64,000 nt of DNA, taken from NCBI GenBank assembly GCA_021502835.1, contig JAKFGP010000052.1:1-64000 (forward strand), in the 5' to 3' direction. The translations under genes were made by a program, and so were the position numbers. Position 1 is the first letter of the stretch. The number at the start of each line of letters is the position of its first letter. Source of the stretch: Streptomyces thinghirensis. Lineage in GTDB: Bacteria > Actinomycetota > Actinomycetia > Streptomycetales > Streptomycetaceae. Under the pieces are notes generated by a model that made no database searches, was not told where the DNA came from, and saw only the letters and a program-made list of their open reading frames with translations. Of the stretch, positions 50,321-61,143 are shown one piece after another.

Positions 50321-50834
50321 CTACTCGGGCACGGTGAAGTAGCGGGCGAAGGCCGGGACGATCTCCGCCTCCCCCACCTTCCCGTCGCCGTCCGCGTCGA
50401 GCGCCTCGGCGACCGGCCGGGCGGCGTCCCCGGGCACGCCGAGCGCGGTGAGCACCCGCGCGGCGGCCTCGACCGTGGCGGCTCCGTCACCCTCGGTGTC
50501 GGCGACGTCCAGGGCCGCGTGCAGGAAGGGCCGGGCGATCTCGGCGAACCGGTCCGGGTTGTCCCGCAGCCGCTTGACCGCTCCGGACACGAACTCCTCG
50601 CGGGTGATGCGCTGGTCGCCGTCCCGGTCGGCGATGCCGGCCATGCCCTGCCAGAACGCCTCCGCGCCGCCGTAAAGGGCCTGGCCCTTCTCGGAACGGG
50701 CCGCGGTGCCGAACTCGGCGAGCACCGCCTTGGCCGCTCCGCTGAAGTCCGAACGGTCGATGTAACCGTTGCCGTCCTGGTCGAAGGTGGCGAACCCGCG
50801 CGGCGATCCTGCGCTCGTACTCGCTGTTGACCAT
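50321..50834 (-). CDS. EF-hand calcium-binding protein (frameshifted)
   Basis: About 170 residues from ATG 50834 (MVNSEYERRIAARFATFDQD). Four EF-hand loops at roughly residues 18, 61, 98 and 132: DQDGNGYIDRSD, DRDGDQRITREE, DTEGDGAATVEA (degenerate) and DADGDGKVGEAE. This is the calerythrin-like pattern of Streptomyces Ca-binding proteins (CabC family). Frame changes near 50795 and 50740. Probably a cytoplasmic Ca buffer or sensor. Confidence 0.85.
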
Positions 50835-50948
50835 TGTCTTCTCCGGCCGCCTCACGTCGTCGGTTTCGGTGGGTGCGTATCGCTCGTGCGCAACCCCGTG
50901 CTGCAACGCTGGGAGCGTACGACGCCGGGCGCGACCGCCGGGCGGGAT

Positions 50949-51337
50949 CTACGCGGAGAGCGGGCGCGGTTCGTCGCCGGTCGCCGAGGCGAGGTCGGGG
51001 TGGACGTCGAAGAGCCGGCGCACCCCGAGCGCGCCCAGGACGCGATTGACGTGGGAGCCGTCGACGGCTCCCTGGGCGGGCAGTATCAGGCGGAGCCGGC
51101 CCTGACAGGGGCGGATGAGCCGCCGGGAGGCGATGAGCACGCCGACGCCGCTGGAGTCGCAGAACAGGACCTCGGAGAGATCCAGGACAAGGCTGTGCCG
51201 CCCTCGGCCACCTCGTCGTGCACGCGCTGCCGCAGCACCGGTGACGTCACCAGGTCCAGTTCGCCCGACACCTGGAGCACGGCCCACTGGCCCTGCTCGC
51301 CGCCGATCACGTTGAACGTCACCACCATGCCCTTCAT
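50949..51337 (-). CDS. STAS-domain anti-anti-sigma factor (frameshifted once)
   Basis: About 129 residues from ATG 51337 (MKGMVVTFNVIGGEQGQWAV); the Met at position 4 is an alternative. VLQVSGELDLVTSPVLRQRV and, after a break near 51195, VLDLSEVLFCDSSGVGVLIA with the phosphorylatable Ser. Such proteins bind an RsbW-like kinase and release a sigma factor; SpoIIE phosphatases reactivate them. It is divergent from the sigma-factor gene at 51.7 kb. Confidence 0.88.
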
Positions 51338-51715
51338 TCGTCGGAACGTCCGGAATCACCCGAAACGGAAGCCATGCTTACGCTTCTTGGCGGCGCGCCT
51401 GCCCACCGGCCGTTCCCGCAAACGCCCGCCCGGAAACGGGGTCCGGTCAGAAGAGGCTTGTTTCAGACGGTTTCGATCCTGTTCGATCGAATCCGGTCGC
51501 ACGATAGAGGGTAGGTGAGGCGCGTCGGGGCGTTTACCACCTGCGGGCCGTCGGGGGCCGCATTGGCACAAAGGGGCGTGCGGTGTCGGACGTGCCGACT
51601 ACATTCGGGGAGACGGTGGCCACAGGCTGGAGACCGGCCGGGCAGGGAACGGGCACGCACGAACACGCACGAGTACGGAACGAGCAGAGGACCGCACAGG
51701 GGGTGAAGGGGCCGT

Positions 51716-52304
51716 ATGGCGAAGAGGGACGTACCACTGCGCTGGGACCGCAAGATGCAGCAGCGGCTCGCGCGTGGGAGGCCGCCGCCCTGGGCGAGCT
51801 CTACGACCGGTTCGCCTCGCTCGTGCACGGCCTGGCGCACCGCGTGCTCGGTGACGAGCGGGCCGCCGACCGCATCACGCGCGACGTCTTCGCGCACGTC
51901 TGGGAGCACCCGGACGCCTACGACCCCCGGCAGGGCCGCTGCGCACGTGGGTCGCCACGCTGACCCACCGCCTGGCCGTGCAGCGGCTGCGCGCCACCGA
52001 GACGGCCGCCCTCGCCCGCGGCGGACCAGGCACCACCGAGGAGCTGGAGAGCAAGGTGCGCCACGCCTCGGTCGCCGCCCGCGCCGACTACATCGTCCAG
52101 TCCATGCCGGCCCCGCTGCGGGCCGCCCTGGAACTGGCCTACTTCCAGCGCCGCGACTACCGCCAGACCGCCGCCGACCTCGGTGTCACGGAGGACGAGG
52201 CCCGCCGCCGCCTCCGCCTCGGCCTCCAGCTCCTCTCACCGCACGCGACGCCGGCGCCCCGGAGACCCCGGGGGCGCCGCCGGGAATGCGGGGGTGCGGC
52301 ATGA
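51716..52304 (+). CDS. ECF-like sigma factor (frameshifted)
   Basis: About 195 residues from ATG 51716 with GGGGGTGAAGG upstream. Region 2: GEAAALGELYDRFASLVHGL, AHRVLGDERAADRITRDVFA, HVWEHPDAYDPRQG, TWVATLTHRLAVQRLR. Region 4: MPAPLRAALELAYFQRRDYR, QTAADLGVTEDEARRRLRLG. Frame changes near 51775 and 51945. The stop overlaps the ATG of the next gene (ATGA), which encodes a zinc-finger protein, the standard sigma/anti-sigma layout. Confidence 0.88.
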
Positions 52305-53723
52305 AGGGGGCGTACGACGACAACGGGGGCCTCGAGGCTCCCGACGGCCCGGGCGCCGAGGGGGCCGGGGAGGGGCCCGGGGGGCCGATGGGGCTCGGGG
52401 GGCCTGGTGGGCGGCCTGGCGGATCTGATGGGCCTGATGGTCAGCCTGGTGGGCTTGATGGACCTACGCCCAACCGTGGGGTCGATGGGCCCGACGAGCC
52501 GGCGTCCCACGGCGGAGGCGGCGGGTCCGGCCCCGGTCCGCGCATACCGCTGCCCCGTGCGTCCGTCGAGGACGGCGGGCGGACGCTGCCCGACGCGGTG
52601 CCGGGCGGGGCGGTCGCGCTGGGACACCACGTGTTGACGTCGCTCCTCGGGGCGTGGGCGCTGGCCGCCTGCTCGGCCGAGGAGGCCGCGGCCGTCGAGG
52701 AGCATCTCGGCGAGTGCGACGCCTGCGCCGAGGAGGCGCTGCGGCTGCGTGAGGCCGTCGCGCTGCTCCAGCGACCGGAGAGCCTCGACCTGGACCCGGC
52801 CCTGCGCACCCGCGTCCTGGACGGGTGCCTGGAGCGGCGCCCGCCGCGCATCCCGGTACCCGAGTGGGCCACGCCGTACGACGCCGAGACCGCGCGGCTG
52901 GACGCGCTGCTGCAGGACATCGGCGACGCCGAGTGGCACGCGCCGGTCCGGCTGCGCTGGTTCGAGGCCGACGAGGCCGCGAGCCGCCGTACCACCGTCG
53001 CCGGGGTCATCGCCCACCTGCTGACGGTGGACGGGATGGTCGCGGTCACCCTGGGCCTCGACGACCCGCTGGGCGACATCACGGCGCCCACCCCCGCGCC
53101 GGCCGGCCGCACCGAGGCGTACTGGCGGGCCTCGCACTACCCGCCCACCCGCGCGGTGCGCGCTCCCTGGCGCGAGCAGAGCCACGGCATCGTGCGCACC
53201 GTGTCGTTCACCGGCGACGCGGGCCGGATGCCGGTGTCGTACGGCGACTTCGAGCTGCCGCTGCACGACGCGATGCTGGACCGGGCGTTCGAGTGCTGGG
53301 TGCACGCGGAGGACATCGCCGACGCGGTGGACTACCCGTACGAGCCGCCCTCCGCGCGCCATCTGAACCGCATGATCGACCTCGCGGCCCGGATGCTGCC
53401 GGGCGTCCTGGCGGCGCGCCGCCGGGCCGGGCTGGCCGCTCCGGGCGTCCGCCCGCACCTGGTCACGGCGGGTGAGCCGGGCGCAGCCTGCGGCTGGAGA
53501 TCGAGGGCTCGGGCGGCGGCGAGTGAGCTCATCCCGCTCGACTCCCCGGGCGCGGTGGGCTCCGCCGAGCACGAGGTGGCCCACGTCGCCCTGGACGGCG
53601 TGGAGTTCTGCCGGCTGGCCGCGGGCCATGTGCCTCCGGCGGAGGCGGCAGGCGGGTCAGCTGGGCGACCGGGAGGCGATCAGGGACGTGCTGTTCGCGG
53701 CGGCTAGCTTGAGCCGGATGTAG
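52301..53723 (+). CDS. zf-HC2 anti-sigma-like protein fused to a maleylpyruvate-isomerase-like (MDMPI) domain
   Basis: About 474 residues from ATG 52301. Residues 1-90 are Gly/Pro/Asp-rich low complexity (GGPGGRPGGSDGPDGQPGG). Then a zf-HC2 motif: LGAWALAACSAEEAAAVEEH followed by LGECDACAEEAL (HxxxCxxC). Next, from about residue 190, an MDMPI/DinB-like helical bundle (TTVAGVIAHLLTVDGMVAV, FECWVHAEDIADAVDYPYE, with His residues as likely metal ligands) and a C-terminal SCP2-like part. A break near 53485 and another near 53655. It overlaps the sigma-factor gene and should be its anti-sigma factor. MDMPI proteins use mycothiol or similar; a thiol-sensing role is inference. Confidence 0.82.
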
Positions 53724-53771
53724 GGGGCGGTGGCTGCGTCGGCGGCGGCTGCGGGTGCGTGGGGGAAGGTC

Positions 53772-53895
53772 GCGCAGTTCCCCGCGCCCCTCAGTGACGT
53801 GCAGCGGACGCACCTCTAGGGGCGCGGGGCTCCTGTGAATATGCGGCTCCGCCGCGTGGGCGCGAGCAACCACCCACCACCCGCAGCCGCCCGCG
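53772..53895. repeat. Streptomyces intergenic repetitive element with two hairpins
   Basis: The sequence begins CGCGCAGTTCCCCGCGCCCC. CCCCGCGCCCCT (53780-53791) pairs perfectly with AGGGGCGCGGGG (53818-53829). A second hairpin GCGGC-TCC-GCCGC lies at 53843-53855. I remember this element as a frequent 3'-end repeat in many Streptomyces genomes. It lies between two convergent genes and would terminate both. Confidence 0.8.
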
Positions 53896-53915
53896 AGACA
53901 GAATCCCCCGAGCTA

Positions 53916-54811
53916 CTAGGCGAAAACGACCGTCCGGCGACCGTTCAGCAGAATCCTCCGCTCCGCGTGCCACTTCACGGCCCGCGCCAGCGCCTGGCAC
54001 TCCACGTCCCGCCCCACCGCGACCAGCTGGTCCGGCGTGACGTCGTGGCCGACCCGCTCGACCTCCTGCTCGATGATCGGCCCCTCGTCGAGGTCGGCCG
54101 TCACGTAGTGCGCGGTCGCGCCGATCAGCTTCACGCCGCGCGCATGCGCCTGGTGGTACGGCTTCGCGCCCTTGAAGCTCGGCAGGAAGGAGTGGTGGAT
54201 GTTGATGATCCGGCCGCTGAGCTGCTTGCACAGGTCGTCCGAGAGGACCTGCATGTAGCGGGCCAGCACGACGAGTTCGACGTTCTCCTCGCGCACGATC
54301 TCCAGGACGCGCGCGCCTCGGCCTCCGCCTCGGTGTCCTTCGTCACGGGGATGTGGTGGAAGGGGATGTCGTAGGACCCCACCAGCTCGGCGAAGTCGGT
54401 GTGATTGGACACCACCGCCGCGATCTCCACCGGCAGCGCGCCGATCCGGGCCGGAAGAGCAGGTCGTTCAGGCGGTGCCCGAACCTGCTGACCATGAGCA
54501 CGATGCGCATCTTCTCGTCGGCCCGGTTGATCTGCCAGTCCATGTGGAAGGCGTCACCGATGGCCGTGAAGCTGGCGCGCAGCTTGTCCACGGTCACCGG
54601 CTCGTCGGCCGAGAAGTGGACGCGCATGAAGAACAGTCCCGTGTCGTGGTCGCCGAACTGCTGGCTGTCCTCGATGTTGCAGCCGGTCATGAACAGGTAG
54701 CTCGAAACGGCGTGCACGATGCCCTGCTTGTCGGGGCAGGACAGGGTGAGGACGTACTGGTCGGCCGGGGCGGCGGCCCGGGAGGCGGCCGCGGGAGGAC
54801 TGCTCGTTCAT
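53916..54811 (-). CDS. purU: Formyltetrahydrofolate deformylase PurU (frameshifted)
   Basis: About 295 residues from ATG 54811 ([15 protein letters not shown] by correction). The N-terminal ACT domain reads [20 protein letters not shown] and [20 protein letters not shown]; the formyl-transferase-like domain contains [40 protein letters not shown] (Asn-His) and [20 protein letters not shown] (Asp). PurU hydrolyses 10-formyl-THF to formate and THF, feeding PurT or balancing one-carbon pools. Frame changes near 54780, 54455 and 54320. The flanking gene order is as in other Streptomyces. Confidence 0.95.
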
Positions 54812-54859
54812 GCAGGACAGGGTCCCATATCCGGGCCTCGCCTCCCGGTGGGCGTCCCG

Positions 54860-55360
54860 TCAGGCGGACCGGGTCAGGATCTGCAGCACCTCCAGTGTGC
54901 GCGGCTCCACCTCCGGGTCCTCGCCGTCACCGGCGGCCAGCCGCACGTGCGCGTCGCGCGCCGCCCGCACCGCCTCCGGCCAGTCCGGGTGGTCGAGGTA
55001 GGCGTGCACGGGCGCGTCCGGCCCCACCTGGTGCATGATCCGCAGTACGCGCAGCACGGCGGTGTCGACGAGCGCCGCCTCCTGCGAGTCGCGGAAGACC
55101 GTGCCCACGTACTTCTCGGCGGACCAGTGATCCAGCCAGGTGTCCTCCACCAGCCGGTACACCGCGTCGGTGACGTCGCCGTAGCCGTCCACACCGGCCA
55201 GCCAGACGTCCCGCTGGAAGGCGGGGGCGGAGAGCATGTGCAGCGCTGAGCGCACCTGGCTGCGCCAGCGCCACCACGGCATGTCGTTGAGTGGCATGCC
55301 GCCCATGGTGGAGGAGCGACGGCCGCGACGGGAAGAGTTCTCCGAACCTTGCACGGTCAT
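54860..55360 (-). CDS. SCO4402 family protein
   Basis: 166 residues, intact. The frame is open to GTG 55408; I prefer ATG 55360 (MTVQGSENSSRRG), which has GAGGGGAA upstream; ATG 55306 (MGGMPLNDMPWWRW) is also possible and begins the conserved part. Blocks MPWWRWRSQVRSALHMLSAP, FQRDVWLAGVDGYGDVTDAV and WSAEKYVGTVFRDSQEAALV fit this actinobacterial family of unknown function. Lies 50 bp upstream of purU on the same strand and divergent from the solute-binding protein. Confidence 0.75.
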   Translation of the reverse strand: MTVQGSENSSRRGRRSSTMGGMPLNDMPWWRWRSQVRSALHMLSAPAFQRDVWLAGVDGYGDVTDAVYRLVEDTWLDHWSAEKYVGTVFRDSQEAALVDTAVLRVLRIMHQVGPDAPVHAYLDHPDWPEAVRAARDAHVRLAAGDGEDPEVEPRTLEVLQILTRSA

Positions 55361-55477
55361 CGATCGTACGTTCCCCTCCACCCGCGCCTCACCGCCCCCG
55401 TAATTCACCTCCGCGTCACCACGCGTTGACCGCAGATCACTTACAGGTTAGCCGTGTGACGGAATCAGTGCGGGTAC

Positions 55478-56799
55478 ATGACCGGCAGGCGACCCACCTG
55501 CAGCACCTTCCTCCGCGGCCCTGATCGGCCGCTCCCGAGCCACCCGCACCGGCGCTCTGTCCGCGGGCGCCCTGGTGGCGTGTGCGTCGCTCGCCGCCGG
55601 CTGCGGGATCGTGCCCGGTGCCACGGGGGCCTCGGGGACGATCCGATCACCGTCATGACCTGGCCCCGCAGGACATTTGGGCGCGACCAACAAACCGGGC
55701 ATGCCCGCCTTCGCGCAGGCCTACGCCCGCTGGATCAACGACCGGGGCAGGCCTCGCCGGCCGCGAACTCAACGTCCTGACCTGCAACGACCACAACGAC
55801 GGCATCGCCGCCGCGAAGTGCGCCCGGCGCGCCGTCAAGGAGAACGCGGTCGCCGTCGTCGGCTCCTACAGCCAGCACGCCGACTCCTTCTTCCCCGTGC
55901 TGGAGGGCGCCGGCATCCCGTACATCGGCGGCTACGGCATCACCAACACGGAGTTCACCAGCCCGCTGTCCTACCCGGTCAACGGCGGCCAGCCGGCGCT
56001 GCTGGCCGGCCTCGGCAGCACCCTCGCCGACTCGTGCGGCCCCGTCACGCTCGTCCGGCCCGACACCATCGCGGGCGACCAGCTGCCCGTGCTGCTGGAT
56101 CTCGGGACTGACCGCGGGCGGGCACGAGCGGGCCCACGACCAGCGGGCGGCGGAGGACGCCACCGCGTACGACGGGCAGTCCGGGCAGGCGCTGGAGCGC
56201 ACGACCACCGACCCGGCCGAACCGGGGTGCGTGGTGCCCGTCCTCGGGGACCGCACCGGCACCTTCATGGACTCCTTCCGGCGGGCTCCGCGAGGAGTAC
56301 CCCGAGGTGGGTACCGCGAGCGTGCTCGGCAGCGTCGACCAGACCGTGATCAACGCGAGCGGCGGGGCGTCCGGGCCCTACGAGGGGGCGTACGTCACCG
56401 GCTGGTACCCGGCGGTGAACGACCCGGCCTGGGACGCGATGAAGAAGGTGATCAAGGAGCAGTCGTTCGGGGACAACGACGTCGACGCGGCGGACGCCGG
56501 GGTGCAGACCACCTGGATCGCGTACACCGTCCTCAAGGCGGCCGTCGAGTCGCTCGGCGACGGCGAGGTCAGCGCCGCCACCCTGACCCGCGCCCTCGAC
56601 GACGGGCTGAAGATCGACACGGGCGGGCTCACCCCGCCCCTCCAGTGGGAGTTCGCGGACAAGCTGGCGTCGGTCGGCTTCCCGCGCCTGGTCAACGCCG
56701 AGGTCACCCTCCAGGTCGTACGCCAGGGCCGCCTGGTGTCGGCCCGCGACGACGCCGTGGACACCACCCGGACCCTGCAGAACGCCAGACGTGGCCTGA
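55478..56799 (+). CDS. ABC-type solute-binding lipoprotein, branched-chain amino-acid (Leu/Ile/Val) type (frameshifted)
   Basis: About 435 residues. Start ATG 55478 (MTGRRPTCSTFLR) or GTG 55456. A lipobox LVACASLAAGC marks the lipoprotein signal. The periplasmic-binding fold I core includes ITVMTWAPQDIGATNKPG, CNDHNDGIAAAKCARRAVKE, VVGSYSQHADSFFPVLEGAG, YIGGYGITNTEFTSPLSYPV and MKKVIKEQSFGDNDVDAADA. Breaks near 55525, 55665, 55745, 56105, 56285 and 56785. No permease or ATPase is adjacent, so it may serve as a sensor or with distant transporters. Confidence 0.82.
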
Positions 56800-56846
56800 A
56801 CGAGCCGGCGGCACGGGCGGCCCGGCGGGGCCAGCCGCCCGGCGGG

Positions 56847-58563
56847 TCACAGCTGGGTCGGCCGGCGTTCCGTCAGGCCGTACTCTTGGCGATGGGGTTC
56901 CAGAGCTTGGCGGCCTCGGTCTCTCCTTGCTCGCCGTGCCGCTGTCCCGGTTGCCGGCCTGGGTGTGGCTGGTGGTGCGGGCCTTGCCCTTCTTGCAGCC
57001 CTTCTTGCCGGCCGTCTGGTCGGCCCAGGCCGCGTAGTGGTTGTCGGCCGACGCGGAGGCCTGCCACGCCTTGGTGAGGCGTGGTCAGCTCGGTGTGCTG
57101 CGGCAGCTTGTCCACGGACAGCTGGGAGAGGCTGGTGACCAGCCCGTGTGCTGCTTGGCGGCCTCGCGCAGGTCCTGGCCGCCTTGGGCAGGTTGTCGCA
57201 GGACTTCACGTCGCCGACGGCGTTGATCACCGTGGTCCGGCCGGTGCCGCCTCGGCCAGCAGCTTGTCCAGTTCGACGGCCTGCTGCCGGACCGGGTCGA
57301 CGGACGGCGAGGCGGAGGCCGACGCGGACTCGAGACCGGGGCCGTGGCGGACACGGTCTGGTTGCCGCCCTCGTCCTCCTCGCCACCGCCGCCGGCCATC
57401 ATGGCGCCGGCGCCGACACCGACGACGGCTATGCCGACGCCCACGGCCGCGAGGAGCGGCAGGCGCGAACTGGTCCGCTCGCCGCGCCACCCCGGCCGCC
57501 CCCGCCGTCGTGCCCGCGTCGCCTGCCACCGCCGCCGCCCGGCCCTGCGGGCGTACGCGGGCTGGTCGCCGGGGCGCGGATGCTGCGGCTCGTCGAAGGT
57601 GGGCAGCTGCTGGGTGGCGGAGGCGGGGCCGTCGGCGCCCGGCGCGCTGCGTGAAAGGCTGTCGAACTCGGCCGGCGGCCGCCGGCCCTCGTCACTGCCG
57701 GGCGCGGCACCGTACGGGCCGGGGCGGGGCCGCCGGGCACGGGCGCGATGAACTGCGTGGCCTCGGCGTCGGGGTGGGGCGCGGCGGGGCGGGGCTGGTA
57801 GCCGGCCGTGGACTGCGCGGGTACTGCGGTGCCCGGCCGAGGTACTGCGTCGACTCGGCGTGCGGCTGGGCGGGTCTCTCCGGAGGCAGCGCTCCCGGGG
57901 CCACGGGGGTATGTACTGCGTGGCGCCCTCGTCCGCGGGTATCCCGACCGGCGGCAGGTACTGGGTGGCACCCAGCGTCGGCGGGCGCCGGGAGCGCGGA
58001 GAGGTGCGGCGCGTGCGGCTGGGGCGCCTGCGACGCGTGCGGCTGGATACGCCTGGGGCTGGGGCGCGTACGGCTGGGGCGCGGGCGCCTGGCCGTGCTG
58101 GCCGTGCTGCCCGTACGACGGCTGCGATCCGTACGCCCGGCCGTCGGCCGGTCCGCCGTACGCCGGGGCCTGCGCGCCCTCCGGGCAGCGGGCCCGGGCT
58201 CCGCCCGGGGCGGCAGGGCGCCGGGTGCCTGTGCCGGGCGCCTGCGCGGGCCAGGCATGCGAGGCGGGCGGCTGGGCGGCCGACGGGTCGGTCTCCCGGT
58301 CCCCCAGGGCTGGGCGCCGGGCGGCGTGGGCCAGCCCCTGGCCGCCCTGGTCCTGGGCCGGGCTCTGCTGCTGCTCGGGGCCCCACGGCACGTCCCAGGC
58401 CTGGCCGCCGGGCGGCGCCGAGGCGGGACGGGCCGACCCGCCTGGGGGCCGGCGGGTCCGCCGGCCGAGCCCGCGGCAAGGGCTCGCCGCCGTCCGAGGG
58501 CAGCACGATGCCTTCGTGCGCTTGCCGCGCCGAGGGCTCCTCGCCCTGTCCACTCTGCGTCAC
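56847..58563 (-). CDS. Large Pro-rich single-pass membrane protein with repeated ATQY motifs (frameshifted)
   Basis: About 570 residues from GTG 58563 (MTQSGQGEEPSARQAHEGIV). The first 340 residues are Pro/Gly/Gln/Ala-rich and contain five related motifs: ATQYLPPV, ATQYIPPV, STQYLGR, ATQFIAPV and ATQQLPTF. One membrane helix follows (LPLLAAVGVGIAVVGVGAGA), then an outer domain (QAVELDKLLAEA, INAVGDVKSCDNLPKAAQDL, WNPIAKSYGLTERRPTQL). At least eight frame changes. The opposite strand is also open for long stretches, but that is a GC-bias artefact. Function unknown; the cytoplasmic tail looks like a protein-docking platform. Confidence 0.65.
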
Positions 58564-58602
58564 CGGGACTCCTACGAATGGGGGACCTTCGGAATCGTCG
58601 GC

Positions 58603-60145
58603 TCACGCTACCGGGTCCCCGGAGCCCACTGCCACGCCGCATGGGGCGTGGACTCCTTCCCTGTGACGGCAGTAACAAAACCAGGCCGCGGCACGCTGTT
58701 CACGGCGCCTGTCGCCCACCGCGCCGTCGTTTCCGGCACGTTCACGTGTCCGCGGCCCGTCGTTACACGTGGCGGCCTGCAGGTCGAGCCGCGCCCCGAA
58801 CTCCCTTACCACCGCCTCCTCCCGGTACGGTTCCAGCCGGGCCTGGAAGTCCTCCAGGTACTCGGCGCCCCGGTTCGAGCGCAGCGTCTCGAGGAGTTCC
58901 ACCGCCTTCGTCGCGGTGTTGCAGGCCTGTTCGACCTCGCGCTGCTGCACCTGCGCGGTGGCGAGTAGCACATGGCCGATGGCCCGCCTGCGTGCCCGCG
59001 ACTCCGGATGCCCGTCCAGGGACTGCCGCGCGTACCGTGCCGCCGCGTCGGCCTGCCCGAGGTCCCGGTGGCAGTGCGCCAACTCGTCGGCCAGATAGGC
59101 CTCGTCGAAGTGCGCGATCCACACCGGGTCGTCCCCGGAGGCCGCATCGGCCGTCTCCATCGCGCCGACCGCCCGCCCGGCCGCCGTGTGGGCCGCCCGT
59201 ACGTCGCCCAGCAGCGCGTGGCCGCGGCCTCGGCCGCGTGGAACATCGCCTCCGCGCGCGGCGTCACCCGCCCGCGCGCCCCCTCCTGCCGCGCGCGCCA
59301 ACTGCGCGATCTCACGCGGGTTTCCGAGCTGCGCGGCCAGGTGGCTCATGGACGCGGCGAGGACGTACCCGCCGTAGCCGCGGTCCCCGGCCGCCTGCGC
59401 CAGCCGCAGCGACTGGATGTAGTACCGCTGGGCGAGGCCCGGTTGCCCGGTGTCGACGGCCATGTATCCGGCCAGTTCCGTCAGTCGGGCGACCGTGGCG
59501 AACAACTCCCGCCCGACCGCCTCCCGGTAGGAGCCGGCCAGCAGGCCGGAGACGACGCTGTTCAGGTAGTGCACGACGACCGGGCGCACGTGCCCGCTGC
59601 CGTACTGGTGGTCCAGGTCCACCAGCGCCTGCGTCATCGCCCGCACGGCCGCCACGTCGGACTGGCCCACCGCGCCCGGCCGAGCGCGACACCGTGAGTC
59701 GGGGCGGAAATCAGCCAGTCCCGGCTAGCGGCTCGACGAGCGCGGACGCGGCGACGGAGGAGCCGGACAGGAAGTCCCGGCGTCCCACGTCACTGCGCCA
59801 CAACTCGCAGACCTGCTCGATGGCTCCCAGTACCGTCGGCGAGAACTGGAGGCCGACGCCCGACGCGAGGTTCTTGCCGTTGGCCATGCCGATCTCGTCG
59901 ATCGTGACCGTGCGGCCCAGCTTGCGTCCGAGCGCCTCGGCGATGATCGCCGGTGCCCGGCCGCGCGGTTGCTGTCCGCGCAGCCAGCGGGCCACGGACG
60001 TCTTGTCGTACCGCAGGTCGAGGCCGTGCTCGACCCCGCACATGTTGACCCGGCGGGCGAGGCCCGCGTTCGAGCAGCCCGCTTCCTGAATGAGCGCCTG
60101 CAGTCGTTCGTTCGGCTGCCGCGCGACGAGCGGCCTTGCGGCCAT
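58603..60145 (-). CDS. XRE-TPR transcriptional regulator (frameshifted)
   Basis: About 460-510 residues from ATG 60145 (MAARPLVARQPNERLQALIQ). An N-terminal helix-turn-helix region (ALIQEAGCSNAGLARRVNMC, KTSVARWLRGQQPRGRAPAI), then MANGKNLASGVGLQFSPTVL and RRDFLSGSSVAASALVEP, then TPR-like helices (ELFATVARLTELAGYMAVDT, QRYYIQSLRLAQAAGDRGYG, HFDEAYLADELAHCHRDLGQ). The family is conserved in Streptomyces and resembles NsdA in layout. Frame changes near 59715, 59665, 59300 and 59225. The conserved part ends at FGARLDLQAA near 58770; an in-frame stop is only at 58603, while TAA at 58763-58765 is one base out of frame, so the true end may be there. Confidence 0.82.
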
Positions 60146-60414
60146 GGCGTAACCCCCATGCGGTCTCATGCGGTCTCGGTGCTGTCCCGGCGGACGAAAA
60201 GTTCCGGCCGTGAAGATCAATGCCCCGTCGATGTGCCGACAATGCGAGACTTGCGAAGCTTGCGAGGATTGCCGGAGCAACGGCTGACGCCGGCCCCACA
60301 CGTGGCTACCCAGCCCCGCGGCGAATCCTCCCGCGCGCCCCCATGCATGCACCCATGCGCCCCGGATGCGGAATCGATGCTCCTCCCCCGCGCGCACAGC
60401 CCCCGTAACCCCCG

Positions 60415-61092
60415 GTGAGCACGGGAGTTGAGTTCCACGTGGAAGAGACCATCCCCGGCACCGAAGCCGCTCAGATCCCCAGCAGCGCGGCACATCGCTG
60501 CTGGAGACCGCCGTACGCTATGCCGAGGAGCGCCACTGGGACGTGTTTCCCGGTACCTGGTTGGGTAGCCGCCGACGGCGCGCAGCACTGTTCCTGCGCG
60601 GACCCCGTGTGCGCCGCCCCGGGCGCGCACCCGGCGCGCCAGGACTGGGCGACGCAGGCGACGGGCAGCGCGACCGTGGCCCGCCGGATGTGGCAGAAGC
60701 AGCCGACGGCGTCGATCCTGCCGCCCACGGGGCGGACCTTCGACGCGATCGACGTGCCCGAGACCGGCGGGGTTCCTGGCCCTGGCCCGGATGGAGCGGA
60801 TGGAGCTGACGCTCGGGCCGGTGACGCTGACGCCGGACCGGCGGATGCGGTTCTTCGTCCTCCCGGGGGCCGCGGTGAAGGTGCCGGACCTCGTGCGGCG
60901 GTTGGGGTGGTCGCCGTTGTCCCTCGACCTGACGGCGCTGGGGGAAGGGACGTACGTGGCCGCGCCGCCCACCCGGTACGGGACGCGGGGGCCGTGCAGT
61001 GGGCCTGCCGGCCGACGCCGGCGAACCGGTGGCTGCCGGACGTGGAGGAGTTGATCTCGCCGTTGGCGTACGCGTGCGGCCGGGATCGTTAG
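60415..61092 (+). CDS. Primase/polymerase (Prim-Pol) domain protein (frameshifted)
   Basis: About 225 residues from GTG 60415 (MSTGVEFHVEETIPGTEAAQ). TAVRYAEERHWDVFPGTWLV (across a break), CSCADPVCAAPGAHPARQDW, ATQATGSATVARRMWQKQPT, GRTFDAIDVPE and FFVLPGAAVKVPDLVRRLGW are the pattern of Streptomyces bifunctional DNA primase/polymerase N-terminal domain proteins. The acidic residues of an active Prim-Pol (DxD) are represented only by FDAIDV, so activity is doubtful; many such small paralogues may be regulators. Frame changes near 60480, 60560, 60770 and 61000. Confidence 0.75.
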   Translation: MSTGVEFHVEETIPGTEAAQIPSSAAHRCWRPPYAMPRSATGTCFPVPGWVAADGAQHCSCADPVCAAPGAHPARQDWATQATGSATVARRMWQKQPTASILPPTGRTFDAIDVPETGGVPGPGPDGADGADARAGDADAGPADAVLRPPGGRGEGAGPRAAVGVVAVVPRPDGAGGRDVRGRAAHPVRDAGAVQWACRPTPANRWLPDVEELISPLAYACGRDR

Positions 61093-61143
61093 GGGATCGC
61101 CAGGCCCGTTCCCCCGTAGGGTTCCGACTCGACGGAGGGAGAC

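Noticed and set aside
57081..60089. A 1002-residue plus-strand reading frame over 57.1-60.1 kb
   Set aside because: It is antisense to two genes with recognisable domains and is composed of low-complexity Arg/Pro/Gly/Ala sequence, a third-position GC artefact.
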